The notes: generated from the letters alone by a model not told the origin. 64,000 nucleotides of DNA from Bacteroidota bacterium (GCA_016213405.1 JACRAM010000116.1:123132-187131), one strand, 5' to 3'. Counted from the first letter of the stretch, positions 36,683-47,224 are shown. Numbers and translations are program-made.

Positions 36683-38988
36683 TTCACTTTTTTCTCATCT
36701 GTTGCATTCATTACATAAGTTCCTTTCAGATCTTTCATATTGGTAACGGGAGCAGGAGCAGCAATTGTTACAGCATTATTTTCTATAGGAGAAGTCGGTG
36801 CTGCATTGTGAATGGCAATCAGCGGAGCAATGGTCAATCCTACCAGTGAAGAAAGTTTGATAAGAATATTCATCGAAGGACCTGAAGTATCTTTGAACGG
36901 ATCACCCACCGTATCACCCACCACAGCCGCTTTGTGCGGTTCAGATTTTTTATAGAAGGTTTCTTTCTTTCCGTTCACTACAATTTCAACACCTTTCTCA
37001 AAAGATTTTTTTGCATTATCCCACGCACCGCCTGCATTGTTTTGAAAGATAGCCCAAAGAACTCCGCTCACAGTCACGCCCGCCATGTAAGCGCCTAATG
37101 CTTCAGCGCCCATTGCCAGACCGATGATGATTGGAGTAACAATGGTGATAACACCGGGAGCTAACATTTCTCTAAGAGCAGCTTTTGTAGATATCTCCAC
37201 ACATTTTCCGTATTCAGGTTTTCCGGTTCCTTCCAGTATGCCGGGAATTTCGCGGAACTGCCTGCGCACTTCATTCACCATATCCATGGCAGCTTTACCT
37301 ACGGAATTCATTGCAAGAGCGGAGAACACAACGGGAATCATTCCGCCAACAAATAAAGCGGCAAGCACTTTCGCGTCAAAAATATTTATGCCTTTTATTC
37401 CGGTAAGCGTTACATACGCAGCAAAAAGAGCGAGGGCAGTCAGCGCAGCCGAAGCAATTGCAAAACCTTTTCCAACAGCAGCGGTAGTATTACCAACGGA
37501 ATCAAGCACATCAGTTTTCTCCCTCACTTCTTTCGGCAATTGACTCATTTCAGCAATGCCGCCTGCGTTATCTGAAATAGGACCGAAGGCATCAATTGCC
37601 AATTGCATGGCGGTGGTTGCCATCATTGCCGAAGCAGCGATACCCACTCCGTAAAAACCGGCCAGCGCATAAGCGCCCCAGATGGCGCCTGCGAAAATTA
37701 TTACAGGGAAAGCAGTGGAAAGCATTCCGGTTCCCAGTCCGGCAATAATATTGGTGGCGGCTCCTGTTGCGGATTTCTCCACGATGGCGCGAACAGGTTT
37801 TCCGATCAGTCCGGTGTAATATTCCGTGATGAAGGAAATTAAATAGCCAACCGCCATCCCGATGCAAACGGCAAAGAATACATTCAGAGATGAAGTAGTG
37901 ATAGATGTGAATTCTCCTGCACTGAATGCGCTCATCAGAATTGTTTCGGGCAGCATTATTTTAATCAGACCGAAAGAAGCAACAAGCGCCAGCAGCATGG
38001 AAATATTATTTCCCATATTCAATGCGCGTTGAACGGTATTGGTGTTTGCTTCTGCTTTGTCAGAAACATTTACAAAAAAAGTTCCGATGATGGAGGCGAT
38101 GATTCCTGCGCCTGCAATTGCCATAGGAAGAAGTATCGGACCAATTCCACCGAAAACATCCGCAATGCTTCCGCCATTATCACGAATAATATAATTTCCT
38201 AAAACCATGGAGGCAAGAACAGTGGCTACGTAAGAACCAAACAAGTCAGCGCCCATTCCTGCCACATCGCCCACGTTATCTCCTACGTTATCGGCAATCG
38301 TTGCCGGGTTGCGCGGATCGTCCTCAGGAATTCCGGCTTCCACTTTTCCTACTAAGTCAGCGCCAACGTCAGCGGCTTTTGTATAAATGCCGCCACCCAC
38401 ACGGGCGAACAAGGCGATGGATTCAGCGCCCAAAGAAAATCCGGCTAACACTTCCAGCACTCTGGTCATGCCGTCATAGCCACCGCCTGTTGCAAAATTT
38501 CCTCCCATGAACTGAAAGAAAAAGATAATGAACAAAGAACTTAAACCTAAAACTGCAAGACCTGCAACTCCCAATCCCATCACCGTTCCTCCTCGGAAAG
38601 AAACTTTCAACGCTTTTGCTAAAGATGTTTTAGCTGCCTGAGTAGTACGAACATTTGCTTTTGTTGCTATTCTCATTCCAAGAAATCCCGCAAGTGCGGA
38701 GAAAAAACATCCTACCACAAAAGCAACAATGATCAATAAACTTGAGTGAGCCGCTACTTTTGGAATCTGAGAAAGAATTCCTAATCCGATTCCGGCAAGC
38801 ACTACATAAATTCCAAGTATGCGGTATTCGGCTTTCAAAAATGCCATGGCGCCTTCGGCAATATTTTGAGCAATGCCATTCATCTTGGCATCTCCCGCAT
38901 CTTGTTTAACCACCCAGCGGGCAATGATTGTTCTGTAGGCAAGCGCAACAAGTCCGAAAACGGGAAGTAAATAAATAAGGTTCTCCAT
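36679..38988 (-). CDS. hppA: Membrane-bound ion-pumping pyrophosphatase
   Basis: This 769-residue, about 16-helix protein couples pyrophosphate hydrolysis to ion transport across the cytoplasmic membrane. The active-site set is intact: [40 protein letters not shown], and [13 protein letters not shown]. The [10 protein letters not shown] motif has Ala and Gly where potassium-independent enzymes have Lys and Thr, so it is likely the K+-dependent type. Whether it moves H+ or Na+ cannot be told. The last about 45 residues ([19 protein letters not shown] and on) are a hydrophilic extension beyond the usual end. Confidence 0.95.
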   Translation of the reverse strand: MENLIYLLPVFGLVALAYRTIIARWVVKQDAGDAKMNGIAQNIAEGAMAFLKAEYRILGIYVVLAGIGLGILSQIPKVAAHSSLLIIVAFVVGCFFSALAGFLGMRIATKANVRTTQAAKTSLAKALKVSFRGGTVMGLGVAGLAVLGLSSLFIIFFFQFMGGNFATGGGYDGMTRVLEVLAGFSLGAESIALFARVGGGIYTKAADVGADLVGKVEAGIPEDDPRNPATIADNVGDNVGDVAGMGADLFGSYVATVLASMVLGNYIIRDNGGSIADVFGGIGPILLPMAIAGAGIIASIIGTFFVNVSDKAEANTNTVQRALNMGNNISMLLALVASFGLIKIMLPETILMSAFSAGEFTSITTSSLNVFFAVCIGMAVGYLISFITEYYTGLIGKPVRAIVEKSATGAATNIIAGLGTGMLSTAFPVIIFAGAIWGAYALAGFYGVGIAASAMMATTAMQLAIDAFGPISDNAGGIAEMSQLPKEVREKTDVLDSVGNTTAAVGKGFAIASAALTALALFAAYVTLTGIKGINIFDAKVLAALFVGGMIPVVFSALAMNSVGKAAMDMVNEVRRQFREIPGILEGTGKPEYGKCVEISTKAALREMLAPGVITIVTPIIIGLAMGAEALGAYMAGVTVSGVLWAIFQNNAGGAWDNAKKSFEKGVEIVVNGKKETFYKKSEPHKAAVVGDTVGDPFKDTSGPSMNILIKLSSLVGLTIAPLIAIHNAAPTSPIENNAVTIAAPAPVTNMKDLKGTYVMNATDEKKVN

Positions 38989-39061
38989 ATAAAGAATGGT
39001 TAATGGTTACAGGTTACAAGTTGAAGGTTAATTATTTTGCTGTTTTTGATGGTTTGTTGCC

Positions 39062-39481
39062 GTTCCTGCCGCGTTTGTTTCAGTTGCGGTGGCATTTGTC
39101 ATGGTTGCGGTGGCGTTTGTTTCAGTTGCGGTGGCATTTGTCATGGTTGCGGTGGCGTTTGTTACAGTTGCGGTGGCGTTTGTTACAGTTGCGGTGGCGT
39201 TTGTCATGGTTGCGGTGGCGTTTGTTACAGTTGCGGTGGCATTTGTCATGGTTGCGGTGGCGTTTGTTTCAGTTGCGGTGGCATTTGTTACAGATGGGAT
39301 GCCTTTTGTCACAGTTGGGATGCCTTTTGTCTCAGTCGGGATGCCTTTTGTCTCAGTCGGGATGCCTTTTGTCGCGGAAGGGATGCCTTTTGTCACGGAA
39401 GGGATGCCTTTTGTTACAGATGGGATGCCTTTTGTCACAGTCGGGATGCCTTTTGTCTCAGTTGGTACTCCGGTTATTTGA
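39062..39481. repeat. 21-bp tandem array C (twenty units)
   Basis: Exactly 420 bp, twenty units of 21 bp, G/T-rich on the + strand. Units 1-11 are built on GTTGCGGTGGC + TTTGT and units 12-20 on GGGATGCC + TTTTGT. It starts eight bases after the ppiD-like stop. A minus-strand frame (39438-39028, 136 codons) reads TNATATx and TKGIPxx heptads. Much unit variation is silent in that frame (AAT/AAC, ACT/ACC, CCA/CCG/CCT), which hints at translation, but no start signal or domain is seen and the + frames are open too. The remaining 38989-39061 bases are simple AATGGTTAC words. Confidence 0.9.
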
Positions 39482-39489
39482 GTTTCCTT

Positions 39490-41628
39490 TTAAAAGAACT
39501 TCGCGCGGTCATCTTTAATCTCTGCCTTTTTCTTAATGGCTTCAACGGCTTCAATGTCGGCACGGTAAGAAAAATTATTTGCCGCCTGTGTTTTGGCGCT
39601 GGAATAATCAGTGGTGGCAGGCGCTTCGGTTATTTTATCAATCTTCACAACATAAACGCCCGATTCTCCGGCAACCGGTTTTGAGAGTTCATTTTGTTTC
39701 ATGGTAAATAAAGGTCCGTAGAGATTCGCTTCTCTTCCCACATTAGGAATGGAATAAGAAGAAAACGTGGCGCCTTCTGCGGGATTCACCTGCACATTCA
39801 GCTTTGAAGCATACTCTTCAATGGTCTTTGCGTTCAGTTTGTTCATGTCTTCAATAAATTTTTCCGCCTTCTTTGCTTTCTTCGCGCCCATTTCCACTTC
39901 TTCTTTTTTCTGTTCGAGCGGAGCAATTCCTTCTTCGCGTATTTCAGAAAGATGCGCCACTACATATTTATCGGGAAAGCTGAACGGCTCGGTGCTTATT
40001 GCTCCCTTTTCTTCTTTGAAAGCCCATCGGATAATTTCGCGGGGGTTTTCAATTCCTGCAATGGCTTTGTCATTTTCCTTTAACGGGTCGGCAAGGCGCT
40101 TTATAACATGCGATTCTTCAACGCCTTTATCAAAAGTTTCAGAAGTGTGGTATTTTGTGATGAAATCGGTGGCGATGTTGTAAATATCCTGCCGGGTTTT
40201 AGTTCCGGGCTCAACGGTTCTGTCAATGGTGGCAACCGAAGTTTTTTCGGTAAGAACGCTTTGATCAAGAATTTCGATAAGGTGATATCCGAACTGTGAA
40301 AAAGCGATTGGCAGTTCGCCCTTCTTTCCGTTAAAGCATGCGTTTTGGAATTCCGGAACCATTTTTCCGGGACCAAACCAGCCCAGCACTCCGCCCGTAT
40401 CTTTGCTTCCTCCATCATCAGAAAACTTTTTTGCCATCTCTTCAAAGTTGTGTTTCTTCAGAATCACAGATTTAATGCTGTCAATTTTCACTTTCGCTTT
40501 TGCCTTTGCCAGCGTATCTCCCTTCGGAACTTTAATGAGGATGTGGCGCGCTTTCACCGAGTCGGGTGTCAGGTAGTGGTCCATCACTTTTGAAAGCTTG
40601 TATTGATTGTTTTCTAAGAACAAAGGAAGAACGGTTCCTTTTTCAGAAGCGTGTGCAAGCGAATCAATCTGAAGGGGCAATTGTCCTTTTGCGTAGCGGG
40701 TAGTGTCAAACGTTCTGCTTTCCGCTTCACGAACAACCAGAAAAGAATCCTCTTTCACTGATTTGATTAATTTCCATTCTTCCGAGAGTTTGTTCAAATC
40801 ATTTTTTACATCGTCAAAATCCGGCTGGGTGGGTTTTACATCAAAGATTACATATTCCAGTTTTCTGGATGCATCTTGTTTATACTTATAGCTGTTCTCA
40901 TTGTAATATTTCAGCATATCCTGATCGCTCACCTTCACGAGAGAATCTGCCAGAGAAGAGTAGGGCTTTACAATATAGTTGAAATTCACTGAGCGGTTCA
41001 GGTTGGCATAATCCTGTTTTGCCTGTTCGGTGGTAACGTACAGTCCTTTTTTAATAAGCGTTAAATATTTGTTTTGCGCCCTCGTGTCGCGAAGCAGGTC
41101 TTCAAATTCCGCCCAGCGCGGTTTTTCTTCTGCCGGAAGAGAATCTACATATGTTTTTACGCTGGAGGGTTTAAGTTTTCCGGTCATCGGATCGCGGAAG
41201 TATTGAATGATCTGATTGCTGTTCGGATCGGTAAAGTACTGCACCACCATGGGGTCGGCATCATTTCCTAAAATAAGTTCTTTCACTTCGCCATCGCTGA
41301 CAGAAATTCCTGCCGATTGAAATTCAGGTTTCAGGGCAAGTTCGTTCACAAATTTTTCCCACACGCGGTCGCGAATGGAGTTCATGGTTTCTTCATCGAG
41401 GGCGGTTTGCCTTCTTCGCTCTTTCTGAACATCGGCAATGCGCTGCACTTCATTTTCAAAAGCAATTGCGCTGATTGAATTGCCTGCAATCTTTCCGGCA
41501 TTTTGTTCAGAACCGAACATGCTCTGCCCTTTATAAAGAAAGTCGCCCAATACAAATGCAAGAAGAGCGATGCCTATTACGGCTGCGATGAGCCCGCCTC
41601 GTTTACGGATACTGCCGATTACTGCCAT
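39490..41628 (-). CDS. PpiD/SurA-like periplasmic peptidyl-prolyl isomerase
   Basis: This 712-residue protein has one N-terminal membrane helix (about residues 12-32, [20 protein letters not shown]). A SurA-N-like chaperone region (about 40-330) comes next, then a parvulin domain with [32 protein letters not shown] and [11 protein letters not shown] (about 348-455). A C-terminal chaperone part follows. It is anchored in the inner membrane and helps outer membrane or secreted proteins fold. The full PpiD layout is kept. Confidence 0.9.
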   Translation of the reverse strand: MAVIGSIRKRGGLIAAVIGIALLAFVLGDFLYKGQSMFGSEQNAGKIAGNSISAIAFENEVQRIADVQKERRRQTALDEETMNSIRDRVWEKFVNELALKPEFQSAGISVSDGEVKELILGNDADPMVVQYFTDPNSNQIIQYFRDPMTGKLKPSSVKTYVDSLPAEEKPRWAEFEDLLRDTRAQNKYLTLIKKGLYVTTEQAKQDYANLNRSVNFNYIVKPYSSLADSLVKVSDQDMLKYYNENSYKYKQDASRKLEYVIFDVKPTQPDFDDVKNDLNKLSEEWKLIKSVKEDSFLVVREAESRTFDTTRYAKGQLPLQIDSLAHASEKGTVLPLFLENNQYKLSKVMDHYLTPDSVKARHILIKVPKGDTLAKAKAKVKIDSIKSVILKKHNFEEMAKKFSDDGGSKDTGGVLGWFGPGKMVPEFQNACFNGKKGELPIAFSQFGYHLIEILDQSVLTEKTSVATIDRTVEPGTKTRQDIYNIATDFITKYHTSETFDKGVEESHVIKRLADPLKENDKAIAGIENPREIIRWAFKEEKGAISTEPFSFPDKYVVAHLSEIREEGIAPLEQKKEEVEMGAKKAKKAEKFIEDMNKLNAKTIEEYASKLNVQVNPAEGATFSSYSIPNVGREANLYGPLFTMKQNELSKPVAGESGVYVVKIDKITEAPATTDYSSAKTQAANNFSYRADIEAVEAIKKKAEIKDDRAKFF

Positions 41629-41690
41629 AATTTAATTTTATTATTTGAAAATTTGAAAATGAACAAATGAATTCATCTTCAAATTTCAAA

Positions 41691-42635
41691 TCAGTTAATT
41701 TTCAAATTGACTTTTCTTCCTTCTATTATTGTTATTACAATCAGTGAAAACAAAAGAGCAGCGCAAGATGCAATAGTGACAATCAGCCATCTGACAGGAT
41801 ATGCTTTCTTGTCTGACGGAAATGGTTTCACCACCACGTTTGTATAAGTAATATGTTTTTCAGAATCATTTACCACCGCATTATATTTCTCCAGAATCCT
41901 TGCATATTCGCTGGTTGCCTGATTGAGATGCTGTTCCAGTTCATGAACTTTTCCGCCCCGCTCCTCAAGGTTTCTCAATGAATTGGTGAGGGCTTCAATT
42001 TTCTTTTCGTTTCCGGAGGCAATAGAACGATAATATTCTTTTGAAAGTTCGCGTGACTGGGCATAGTAATCAGTAATTCCGAATTTCACGGCAATCTCTT
42101 TCAGCGAAACATTTATCGAATCTATCTGTTCTTGTTTCTTTTTCATCTGCTCAGAATAAATGGTTACCATCTCTCTCGATTTTTCCTGATTTATTTTCAA
42201 GGTATACGCGTTAAAGGCATTTATCATTTCATTAATCATGTCGCAGGCAATTTTCGGATCCTGATCAAGCACTTCAATTTTTACCGCTTCATATTCCGTT
42301 TTTTTGATAGAAACATTTTCATTAAATGTTCCCAGAAGCTGGTTGTGAATGGAGGGGCTGGCAGAATCCAGATTGTAATGATTAATGAGATGAAAATAAT
42401 CTACCACATGATTGAAAATGCTGTCAGACTGAAAAAGCTGAAGCATTTGTTCGGTGGTAGATTCCTGACTGTAAGGTGTGAGGTTGGAAGGATAAATTAT
42501 CGCATTTGATTTGTACTTTGGTTTGATAAAGTAAGCAGAGGAAAATATGGAGGAAAAAATAACAGCGAGAACAACCACTATTGCCAAAGTGATTTTCCAT
42601 TTCCAGATAATATTTAACAAATCAAAATTTTTCAT
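41691..42635 (-). CDS. Wzz/chain-length-determinant-like protein 2
   Basis: This 314-residue protein has membrane helices at residues 12-36 and near the C-terminus (about 283-305, IVTIASCAALLFSLIVITII) with a long coiled-coil periplasmic domain between them (QIDSINVSLKEIAVKFG ... LEERGGKVHELEQHLNQ). This is the Wzz / polysaccharide co-polymerase layout that sets glycan chain length. No tyrosine-kinase domain is attached. It starts at the base after the upstream paralog's stop, so the two are coupled. Confidence 0.82.
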   Translation of the reverse strand: MKNFDLLNIIWKWKITLAIVVVLAVIFSSIFSSAYFIKPKYKSNAIIYPSNLTPYSQESTTEQMLQLFQSDSIFNHVVDYFHLINHYNLDSASPSIHNQLLGTFNENVSIKKTEYEAVKIEVLDQDPKIACDMINEMINAFNAYTLKINQEKSREMVTIYSEQMKKKQEQIDSINVSLKEIAVKFGITDYYAQSRELSKEYYRSIASGNEKKIEALTNSLRNLEERGGKVHELEQHLNQATSEYARILEKYNAVVNDSEKHITYTNVVVKPFPSDKKAYPVRWLIVTIASCAALLFSLIVITIIEGRKVNLKIN

Positions 42636-43667
42636 CTATGCTTTTCTGAATGTTTGTTGAATCTTTTTGAAATTTTCTAAAAGCGCAATGGCAAGCAACG
42701 CAATTATCAATGACGATAATGTTGACACGGCAACAATTATCCAGCGAATAGGATACGATTTTTTTTCGGCAGGGAATCCCTTATCAACCACAAATTTTTC
42801 GGAAATACTCTGCTGGGCATCCACCTTTGCCTGCTCAAATTTTTCTTTAAGAAGATTTGACTGCTCGCGCATGCGATACAGGTCATCACGGAGCGCCATA
42901 TAAGCAGTTCCGTAGGTGGAAAGCGTTTTTATTTTTTGTTCCAGTTCAGCGGCAGCTCCCGTTTTTCCTTCCACAATTGCTTTGCCCAGCGCTTCGTTTA
43001 ACCGCTCTGCCTGCGATTCATAATCGTTCACTCCCAGTTGCATGAGTTTGTGAAGCGAATCTTCTTTTGACTTTATTTCGTTTTGAAGCAGCACATATTC
43101 TCGTTCAACAATTTTATAGGCATCAAAGGAGCGTTCGTGTTTCATGCGAACCATAGCAGAATCATACAGAGAGGCAATGTCATTCGCAATGTTGGATGCC
43201 ACTTGTGGGTCGCGGTCAAGCACTTCAATTTTAACAGACATGTATTCTGTTTTCTTGAACTGAATATTGTCATCGTATTCCTGACGTAAAAGTGTTCTCC
43301 TGTATTTATCGTCATTTTCAATTCCGTAATGTTCGCTCAGTTTGTATTTATTCACAATTCTTTCCCGGATTTCTTCGGAGTTAAGAACCTGAAGCATTCT
43401 TTCCATATCATCTTCCTCTCCATACCGCAAAAGATCGGATTGAGGAGAAGCATTCTGGCTCATCAGTGATTTTGAAATTGATATGGACGGAGCAGGAAAA
43501 AGAATCACAGTTGACTTGAATTTTTCAGGAATCATCCAGGAAATTACGGAAGAAGAAACTGCAGATAAAAGAAAGACAGAAAAAATTGCCTTGCGCCATT
43601 TATAAAAAAACGCAAGCAAATAAGTAGAGTTAACATTGCTCTTATGCTCAGAAGGAAAATCCGACAT
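42636..43667 (-). CDS. Wzz/chain-length-determinant-like protein 1
   Basis: This 343-residue paralog of the next gene has the same layout: helix at about residues 27-48, coiled-coil periplasmic part (QNEIKSKEDSLHKLMQLGV ... GTAYMALRDDLYRMREQ), a PAEKKSYPIRW stretch just before the last helix (about 310-330). In both copies the SYPIRW/AYPVRW motif precedes the last helix, as in Wzz proteins. A pair may form a mixed ring. Glycan export genes are not adjacent, so the target polysaccharide is unknown. Confidence 0.82.
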   Translation of the reverse strand: MSDFPSEHKSNVNSTYLLAFFYKWRKAIFSVFLLSAVSSSVISWMIPEKFKSTVILFPAPSISISKSLMSQNASPQSDLLRYGEEDDMERMLQVLNSEEIRERIVNKYKLSEHYGIENDDKYRRTLLRQEYDDNIQFKKTEYMSVKIEVLDRDPQVASNIANDIASLYDSAMVRMKHERSFDAYKIVEREYVLLQNEIKSKEDSLHKLMQLGVNDYESQAERLNEALGKAIVEGKTGAAAELEQKIKTLSTYGTAYMALRDDLYRMREQSNLLKEKFEQAKVDAQQSISEKFVVDKGFPAEKKSYPIRWIIVAVSTLSSLIIALLAIALLENFKKIQQTFRKA

Positions 43668-43723
43668 TCTAAAGGGTATTCAATGGGTTATTTAAAGGAG
43701 GGCAAAAATAGAAAAATTAATCA

Positions 43724-43741
43724 TCCCGATAGCTATCGGGA
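43724..43741. repeat. Perfect palindrome TCCCGATAGCTATCGGGA
   Basis: 18-bp perfect palindrome just after the permease stop codon on the minus strand. It is the same family as 7984-8001 and could serve as a transcript-end hairpin. Confidence 0.8.
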
Positions 43742-43742
43742 C

Positions 43743-45152
43743 TCATGACTTTTTAGTGTATGCAATGCGTGGGTCAACCAGTGCATAAAGGATATCTGAA
43801 ACCAGGTTGCCGAGCATGGTTAAAATGGCTGTGAACATCATTACTGTAAAGATGATTGGATAATCTCTTGCATACAACGCATCCAGTCCAAGTTTTCCCA
43901 TTCCGGGAATATTAAAAATAGTTTCTATCACGAAGGAACCGGAAATGGCAAGAGGAAAAATACTTGCAAACAATGTGATAAGAGGAAGAAGAGAGTTTTT
44001 CATAGCGTGTTTCCAGATGACTTGTTTTTCATCTAATCCTTTTGCCCGGGCGGTTTGAATGTAATCCTGTGTGATGCTGGCAAGAATTCCACCTCGCATT
44101 TGCCGGGAAATAAACGCAAGAGATCCGTATGTCCAGCAGAAGAGAGGAAGTAGTAAACGGTAAACTCCTTCAGAAAATTTATACCAAAGAGGTGCGTCAT
44201 CCGGAATAGCAGGCGAACCCGGAGCAGGAAACCACGAAAGATAATCGCCTCCGCAGAGAAAAACAACCAGCATGGTAGCAATCCAGAAATTTGGCAGTGA
44301 ATATAAAATGAAAAGGGTAGTGCTGATTGTTTTTTCATTTCGCGTTCCTTTTTTTACAGATGAATGAACACCCAGCGGAATGGCAATGCAATAAGCCAGA
44401 AGAATGGAAGTCAGACTTATACCCAGAGTTTTTCCAAGTGCATCATACAGGGAATTCTCAACCGGACGTTTATCCTGATAAGAAATTCCGAAATCTCCTG
44501 TTATGAAATTCATTACCCAATGATGATACTGGTTGTTGAATCCAAACCAATGAAGGACAGGAATATATTTCCTGTAAGGATTTTTTTCTGAAATCATTCT
44601 TTCAAAACAGTCAGACAAATGATTGCGTTCATTTTCCAGTGTGTCCGAAATCTGATTTGAAATTTTTTCAAGCGTATTTTTGATGGTTGACTTTTCATAG
44701 TTTCTGTAAAGCTCATCAATCAGATTTTTAGTTTCAGAAACGCGGGAAGCATTGTGGTCTGTTTTTGCTATAGAAAACAATCTTAATTCTAGTTGCTGTA
44801 CAGATAAATAATATTCGGAAACATTTTCCCAGATTCCAAAATCATTTGAAAGGCGTTTAAGGGTTTCGCGGTGAGAAGGATTTGAAATCCTATACAGTGT
44901 ATCCGAAATAGTTGCATCGGTGAGAGAGAAATAAAATACTGGCAGATCAAAACCGAGTTTATTCCTCAATGCAGCATAGTCTTTGTCACCGGCAGAATTT
45001 TTTGCGTTCTGCCCTTCGCTTCCGTTTGACCTGTTGAGCATTATTTCAACCGGATCGCCTGGCGCATTAATGGAAATAAAAAAAGTGAGAAGCGAAATAG
45101 CGATCAGAGTGGGAATGAAAAACAGAATCCGCTTGAAAATGTATTTTACCAT
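43743..45152 (-). CDS. Oligopeptide-type ABC transporter permease (DppB/OppB family)
   Basis: This 469-residue protein (ATG 45152) has a first helix at residues 3-28, a long non-membrane insertion (about residues 30-205, absent from standard 310-residue DppB) and then five helices with the binding-protein-dependent permease signature (SITQDYIQTARAKGLDEKQVIWKHA). FVIETIFNIPGMGKLG follows, as in OppB. It should form half of an importer for peptides or similar solutes. The insertion is the usual Bacteroidota variant, but its role is unknown. An upstream TTG at 45167 overlaps a promoter-like TATATTTGG, so I prefer ATG 45152. The binding protein gene is 27 bases upstream. Confidence 0.9.
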   Translation of the reverse strand: MVKYIFKRILFFIPTLIAISLLTFFISINAPGDPVEIMLNRSNGSEGQNAKNSAGDKDYAALRNKLGFDLPVFYFSLTDATISDTLYRISNPSHRETLKRLSNDFGIWENVSEYYLSVQQLELRLFSIAKTDHNASRVSETKNLIDELYRNYEKSTIKNTLEKISNQISDTLENERNHLSDCFERMISEKNPYRKYIPVLHWFGFNNQYHHWVMNFITGDFGISYQDKRPVENSLYDALGKTLGISLTSILLAYCIAIPLGVHSSVKKGTRNEKTISTTLFILYSLPNFWIATMLVVFLCGGDYLSWFPAPGSPAIPDDAPLWYKFSEGVYRLLLPLFCWTYGSLAFISRQMRGGILASITQDYIQTARAKGLDEKQVIWKHAMKNSLLPLITLFASIFPLAISGSFVIETIFNIPGMGKLGLDALYARDYPIIFTVMMFTAILTMLGNLVSDILYALVDPRIAYTKKS

Positions 45153-45179
45153 CAGCCAAATATACAATAAGAGAAATTA

Positions 45180-46937
45180 CTACTCTGGCGAAGCAGTTTT
45201 GATTTGAAATCCTTCCACCCAGTAGCCGGGCCGCACCTCGCTCGGATAGGCATTATCAAATTTTTTACTGATGACGATTTTTTCGGCAGGAGCAAACAGG
45301 AAAATTATTGGTACCTCATCGTGAAAAATAAGTTGTATGCGTTTATACATTCCGTTTCGTTTCTCTTCATCAATTTCTGAACGGATAGAATCAATCAACG
45401 CGTCAGCGCCAGCATTTGAAAAGTTATAATAGTTGGAGCCCTCGCCCGTTGCCGCAGTGCTGTGAAAGATTTGTTTCAAGTCATCAGGTCCCGGACCGCC
45501 AAGCCATTTCCCAATCATAAGATCAAACTTGTGATTGCGGCATCTGTCAAGATAGACTGCCCAGTCAACAGATACAATATTTATCGCTATGCCAACTTTT
45601 TTAGCTTCTGCCTGAAGCATGAGCCCGATGGCTTTGCGTTCATAGTTGCCTGCATTGACAATAAAATCAATAATAAACTCAGTTCGTTTTCCGTCAATCA
45701 TCTTGTCAAGAGTTTCATCGCTATTTGTATTTTTCCATCCTGCCTGTGATAATAATTCTTTAGCTTTTTCAAGATTGTAATCGTAAGGATGAATATCGGA
45801 GTTATATGATTTTTTCTTTGAAGGATGAACGGGTCCAATTGTCTGCTCTGCCTGCCCGTACTTAATCGTTTTTATCATGCTCTGAATATCTGTAACATGT
45901 GCGAGTGCCTGTCTTGTAAATTTATCTTTCAGCAGTGGATTTTTTGTATTCAGTCCGATATATACATATGAATATTCCATGGGTGTGTATGAGCTGAAAT
46001 TCTTTGTGAATTTTTCTGATTTAGGCAGCTCATTAAAATCTTTCGATTTAATTCCGTCCATCACATCAATGTTTCCTGCCTTTAGTGAAACAATGGCGGT
46101 TACCTGATCAGAAATTACTTTGAAAATAAGTTTGTCTGGGAATGACTCAAAGAAGCAGTTTTCTTTTTGAAGAGCATCGCCCCACCAGTTGTCTTTTCTG
46201 GTGAGAACAATGTTGTCGTTAGTGATCCATTCCGTGAATTTGTAAGCACCGCTTCCGCCTATGAATTTCGGATCGCGCATTCTTTTTTCGGAATTAAAGT
46301 CATCAGCAAATTCTTTCATCTGTGCATCTGAATTCAGCGAGTCAGGCTTTTCAGCAATCAACTTAACAGAAAATTTTTTCATCAACCCTTTCGGGTCGTA
46401 TAAATATTCAGGAAGTATGGAGATGTCAGTAAAAGTTGCTTCCGCCATGAAATAAAGCGTATCAGATACGATGGTGAATTTTTTCGGGTCATCATCGTAA
46501 AATTTAAAATCTACCATGAAGTCAAAATATGATTTTGAATTCGGATTATTTACCAGCGGGCATTTGAAAGTTTTTATGGTAAACTCAGCATCTTTTGCGG
46601 TCACATCGCTTCCGTTGTCCCATTGCGCTTCCTTCCTGATTCTGAAAGTAAGTTTCATTTTTCCTTCAGGCGTTTTTTCTATTACCGGACGGCTTTCTGC
46701 AAGAATGGGAACCAGTTCAGATGGATTTCGGAAATCTGCATCAATCAGTTTTTGAAAAATATGGCTTGTGATATAGGCTGCCTGTGCATCGGTGAAGTTG
46801 ACAGGATTGATCATCTCAGGGTCGGCAAGCTGATGAATGATTACTTCGTTCTTTACAGGAAAATTTCCTGAGCAGGAAAAAAGTATTAACGAAATGAGGA
46901 TAAGAAATATTGATAATAATTTTCGAACACACTTCAT
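45180..46937 (-). CDS. ABC transporter substrate-binding lipoprotein (family 5)
   Basis: This 585-residue protein has a lipoprotein signal (ISLILFSCSG, lipid-anchor Cys at about residue 22). The family 5 extracellular solute-binding fold follows, with RIRKEAQWDNGSDVTAKDAE, FIGGSGAYKFTEW and ALAHVTDIQSMIKTIKYG. It should catch peptides or similar solutes in the periplasm for the adjacent permease. ATPase subunits and a second permease are not in view, so they are probably elsewhere or the system is shared. Confidence 0.9.
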   Translation of the reverse strand: MKCVRKLLSIFLILISLILFSCSGNFPVKNEVIIHQLADPEMINPVNFTDAQAAYITSHIFQKLIDADFRNPSELVPILAESRPVIEKTPEGKMKLTFRIRKEAQWDNGSDVTAKDAEFTIKTFKCPLVNNPNSKSYFDFMVDFKFYDDDPKKFTIVSDTLYFMAEATFTDISILPEYLYDPKGLMKKFSVKLIAEKPDSLNSDAQMKEFADDFNSEKRMRDPKFIGGSGAYKFTEWITNDNIVLTRKDNWWGDALQKENCFFESFPDKLIFKVISDQVTAIVSLKAGNIDVMDGIKSKDFNELPKSEKFTKNFSSYTPMEYSYVYIGLNTKNPLLKDKFTRQALAHVTDIQSMIKTIKYGQAEQTIGPVHPSKKKSYNSDIHPYDYNLEKAKELLSQAGWKNTNSDETLDKMIDGKRTEFIIDFIVNAGNYERKAIGLMLQAEAKKVGIAINIVSVDWAVYLDRCRNHKFDLMIGKWLGGPGPDDLKQIFHSTAATGEGSNYYNFSNAGADALIDSIRSEIDEEKRNGMYKRIQLIFHDEVPIIFLFAPAEKIVISKKFDNAYPSEVRPGYWVEGFQIKTASPE

Positions 46938-47024
46938 TTAAATTAATTTTTAATAATTCAAATGTAGGAGATGAGCGATACAACAGAACAAGGATTTATC
47001 AATGAAGGCGAATAACTTTTTTCC

Positions 47025-47032
47025 TACATTTG
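47025..47032 (+). promoter_or_regulatory. Candidate -7 box TACATTTG before tRNA-Ser
   Basis: TACATTTG fits TAnnTTTG and lies 17 bases before tRNA-Ser. No good TTG is seen at the -33 distance. Confidence 0.45.
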
Positions 47033-47049
47033 CCACCCTTTGTAAAAAA

Positions 47050-47138
47050 GGAGAGGTGGGTGAGTGGTTTAAACCAGTAGTTTGCTAAACTGCCGTACTT
47101 CGAAAGAGGTACCGCGGGTTCAAATCCCGCCCTCTCCG
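47050..47138 (+). tRNA. tRNA-Ser (GCT)
   Basis: 89 nt with acceptor stem GGAGAGG/CCTCTCC, D-arm, anticodon arm GCAGTTTGCTAAACTGC-like with GCT at the anticodon, a long type II variable arm (CGTACTTCGAAAGAGGTACCG) as required for serine, and T-loop GGTTCAAATCC. CCA is not encoded. Confidence 0.92.
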
Positions 47139-47143
47139 CACAG

Positions 47144-47217
47144 TTCATTGAAAAAATAATCGGGGTGTAGCGCAGTCCGGCTAGCGCATGGCGCCTTGGC
47201 GCCAGAGTTGTAGGTTC
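47144..47217 (+). pseudogene. Truncated tRNA-Pro copy 1 with its upstream flank
   Basis: A 46-bp stretch (47144-47189) is identical to 54915-54960, covering the upstream flank TTCATTGAAAAAATAAT and the 5' third of tRNA-Pro. After that the anticodon arm is replaced by the perfect palindrome TGGCGCC-TT-GGCGCCA and the copy breaks off in the T-loop (GTAGGTTC), continuing as ATTGAAAATG of the GIY-YIG gene. The 3' acceptor strand is missing, so it cannot be a tRNA. Confidence 0.8.
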
Positions 47218-47224
47218 ATTGAAA

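Noticed and set aside
39062..39481. CRISPR-like array
   Set aside because: The 21-bp units are contiguous with no spacers, and no cas gene is near; the same holds for the arrays at 1361 and 33039.
47161..47217. Functional second tRNA-Pro or a novel tRNA
   Set aside because: The anticodon arm cannot form a 7-base loop and the T-arm and 3' acceptor strand are missing.
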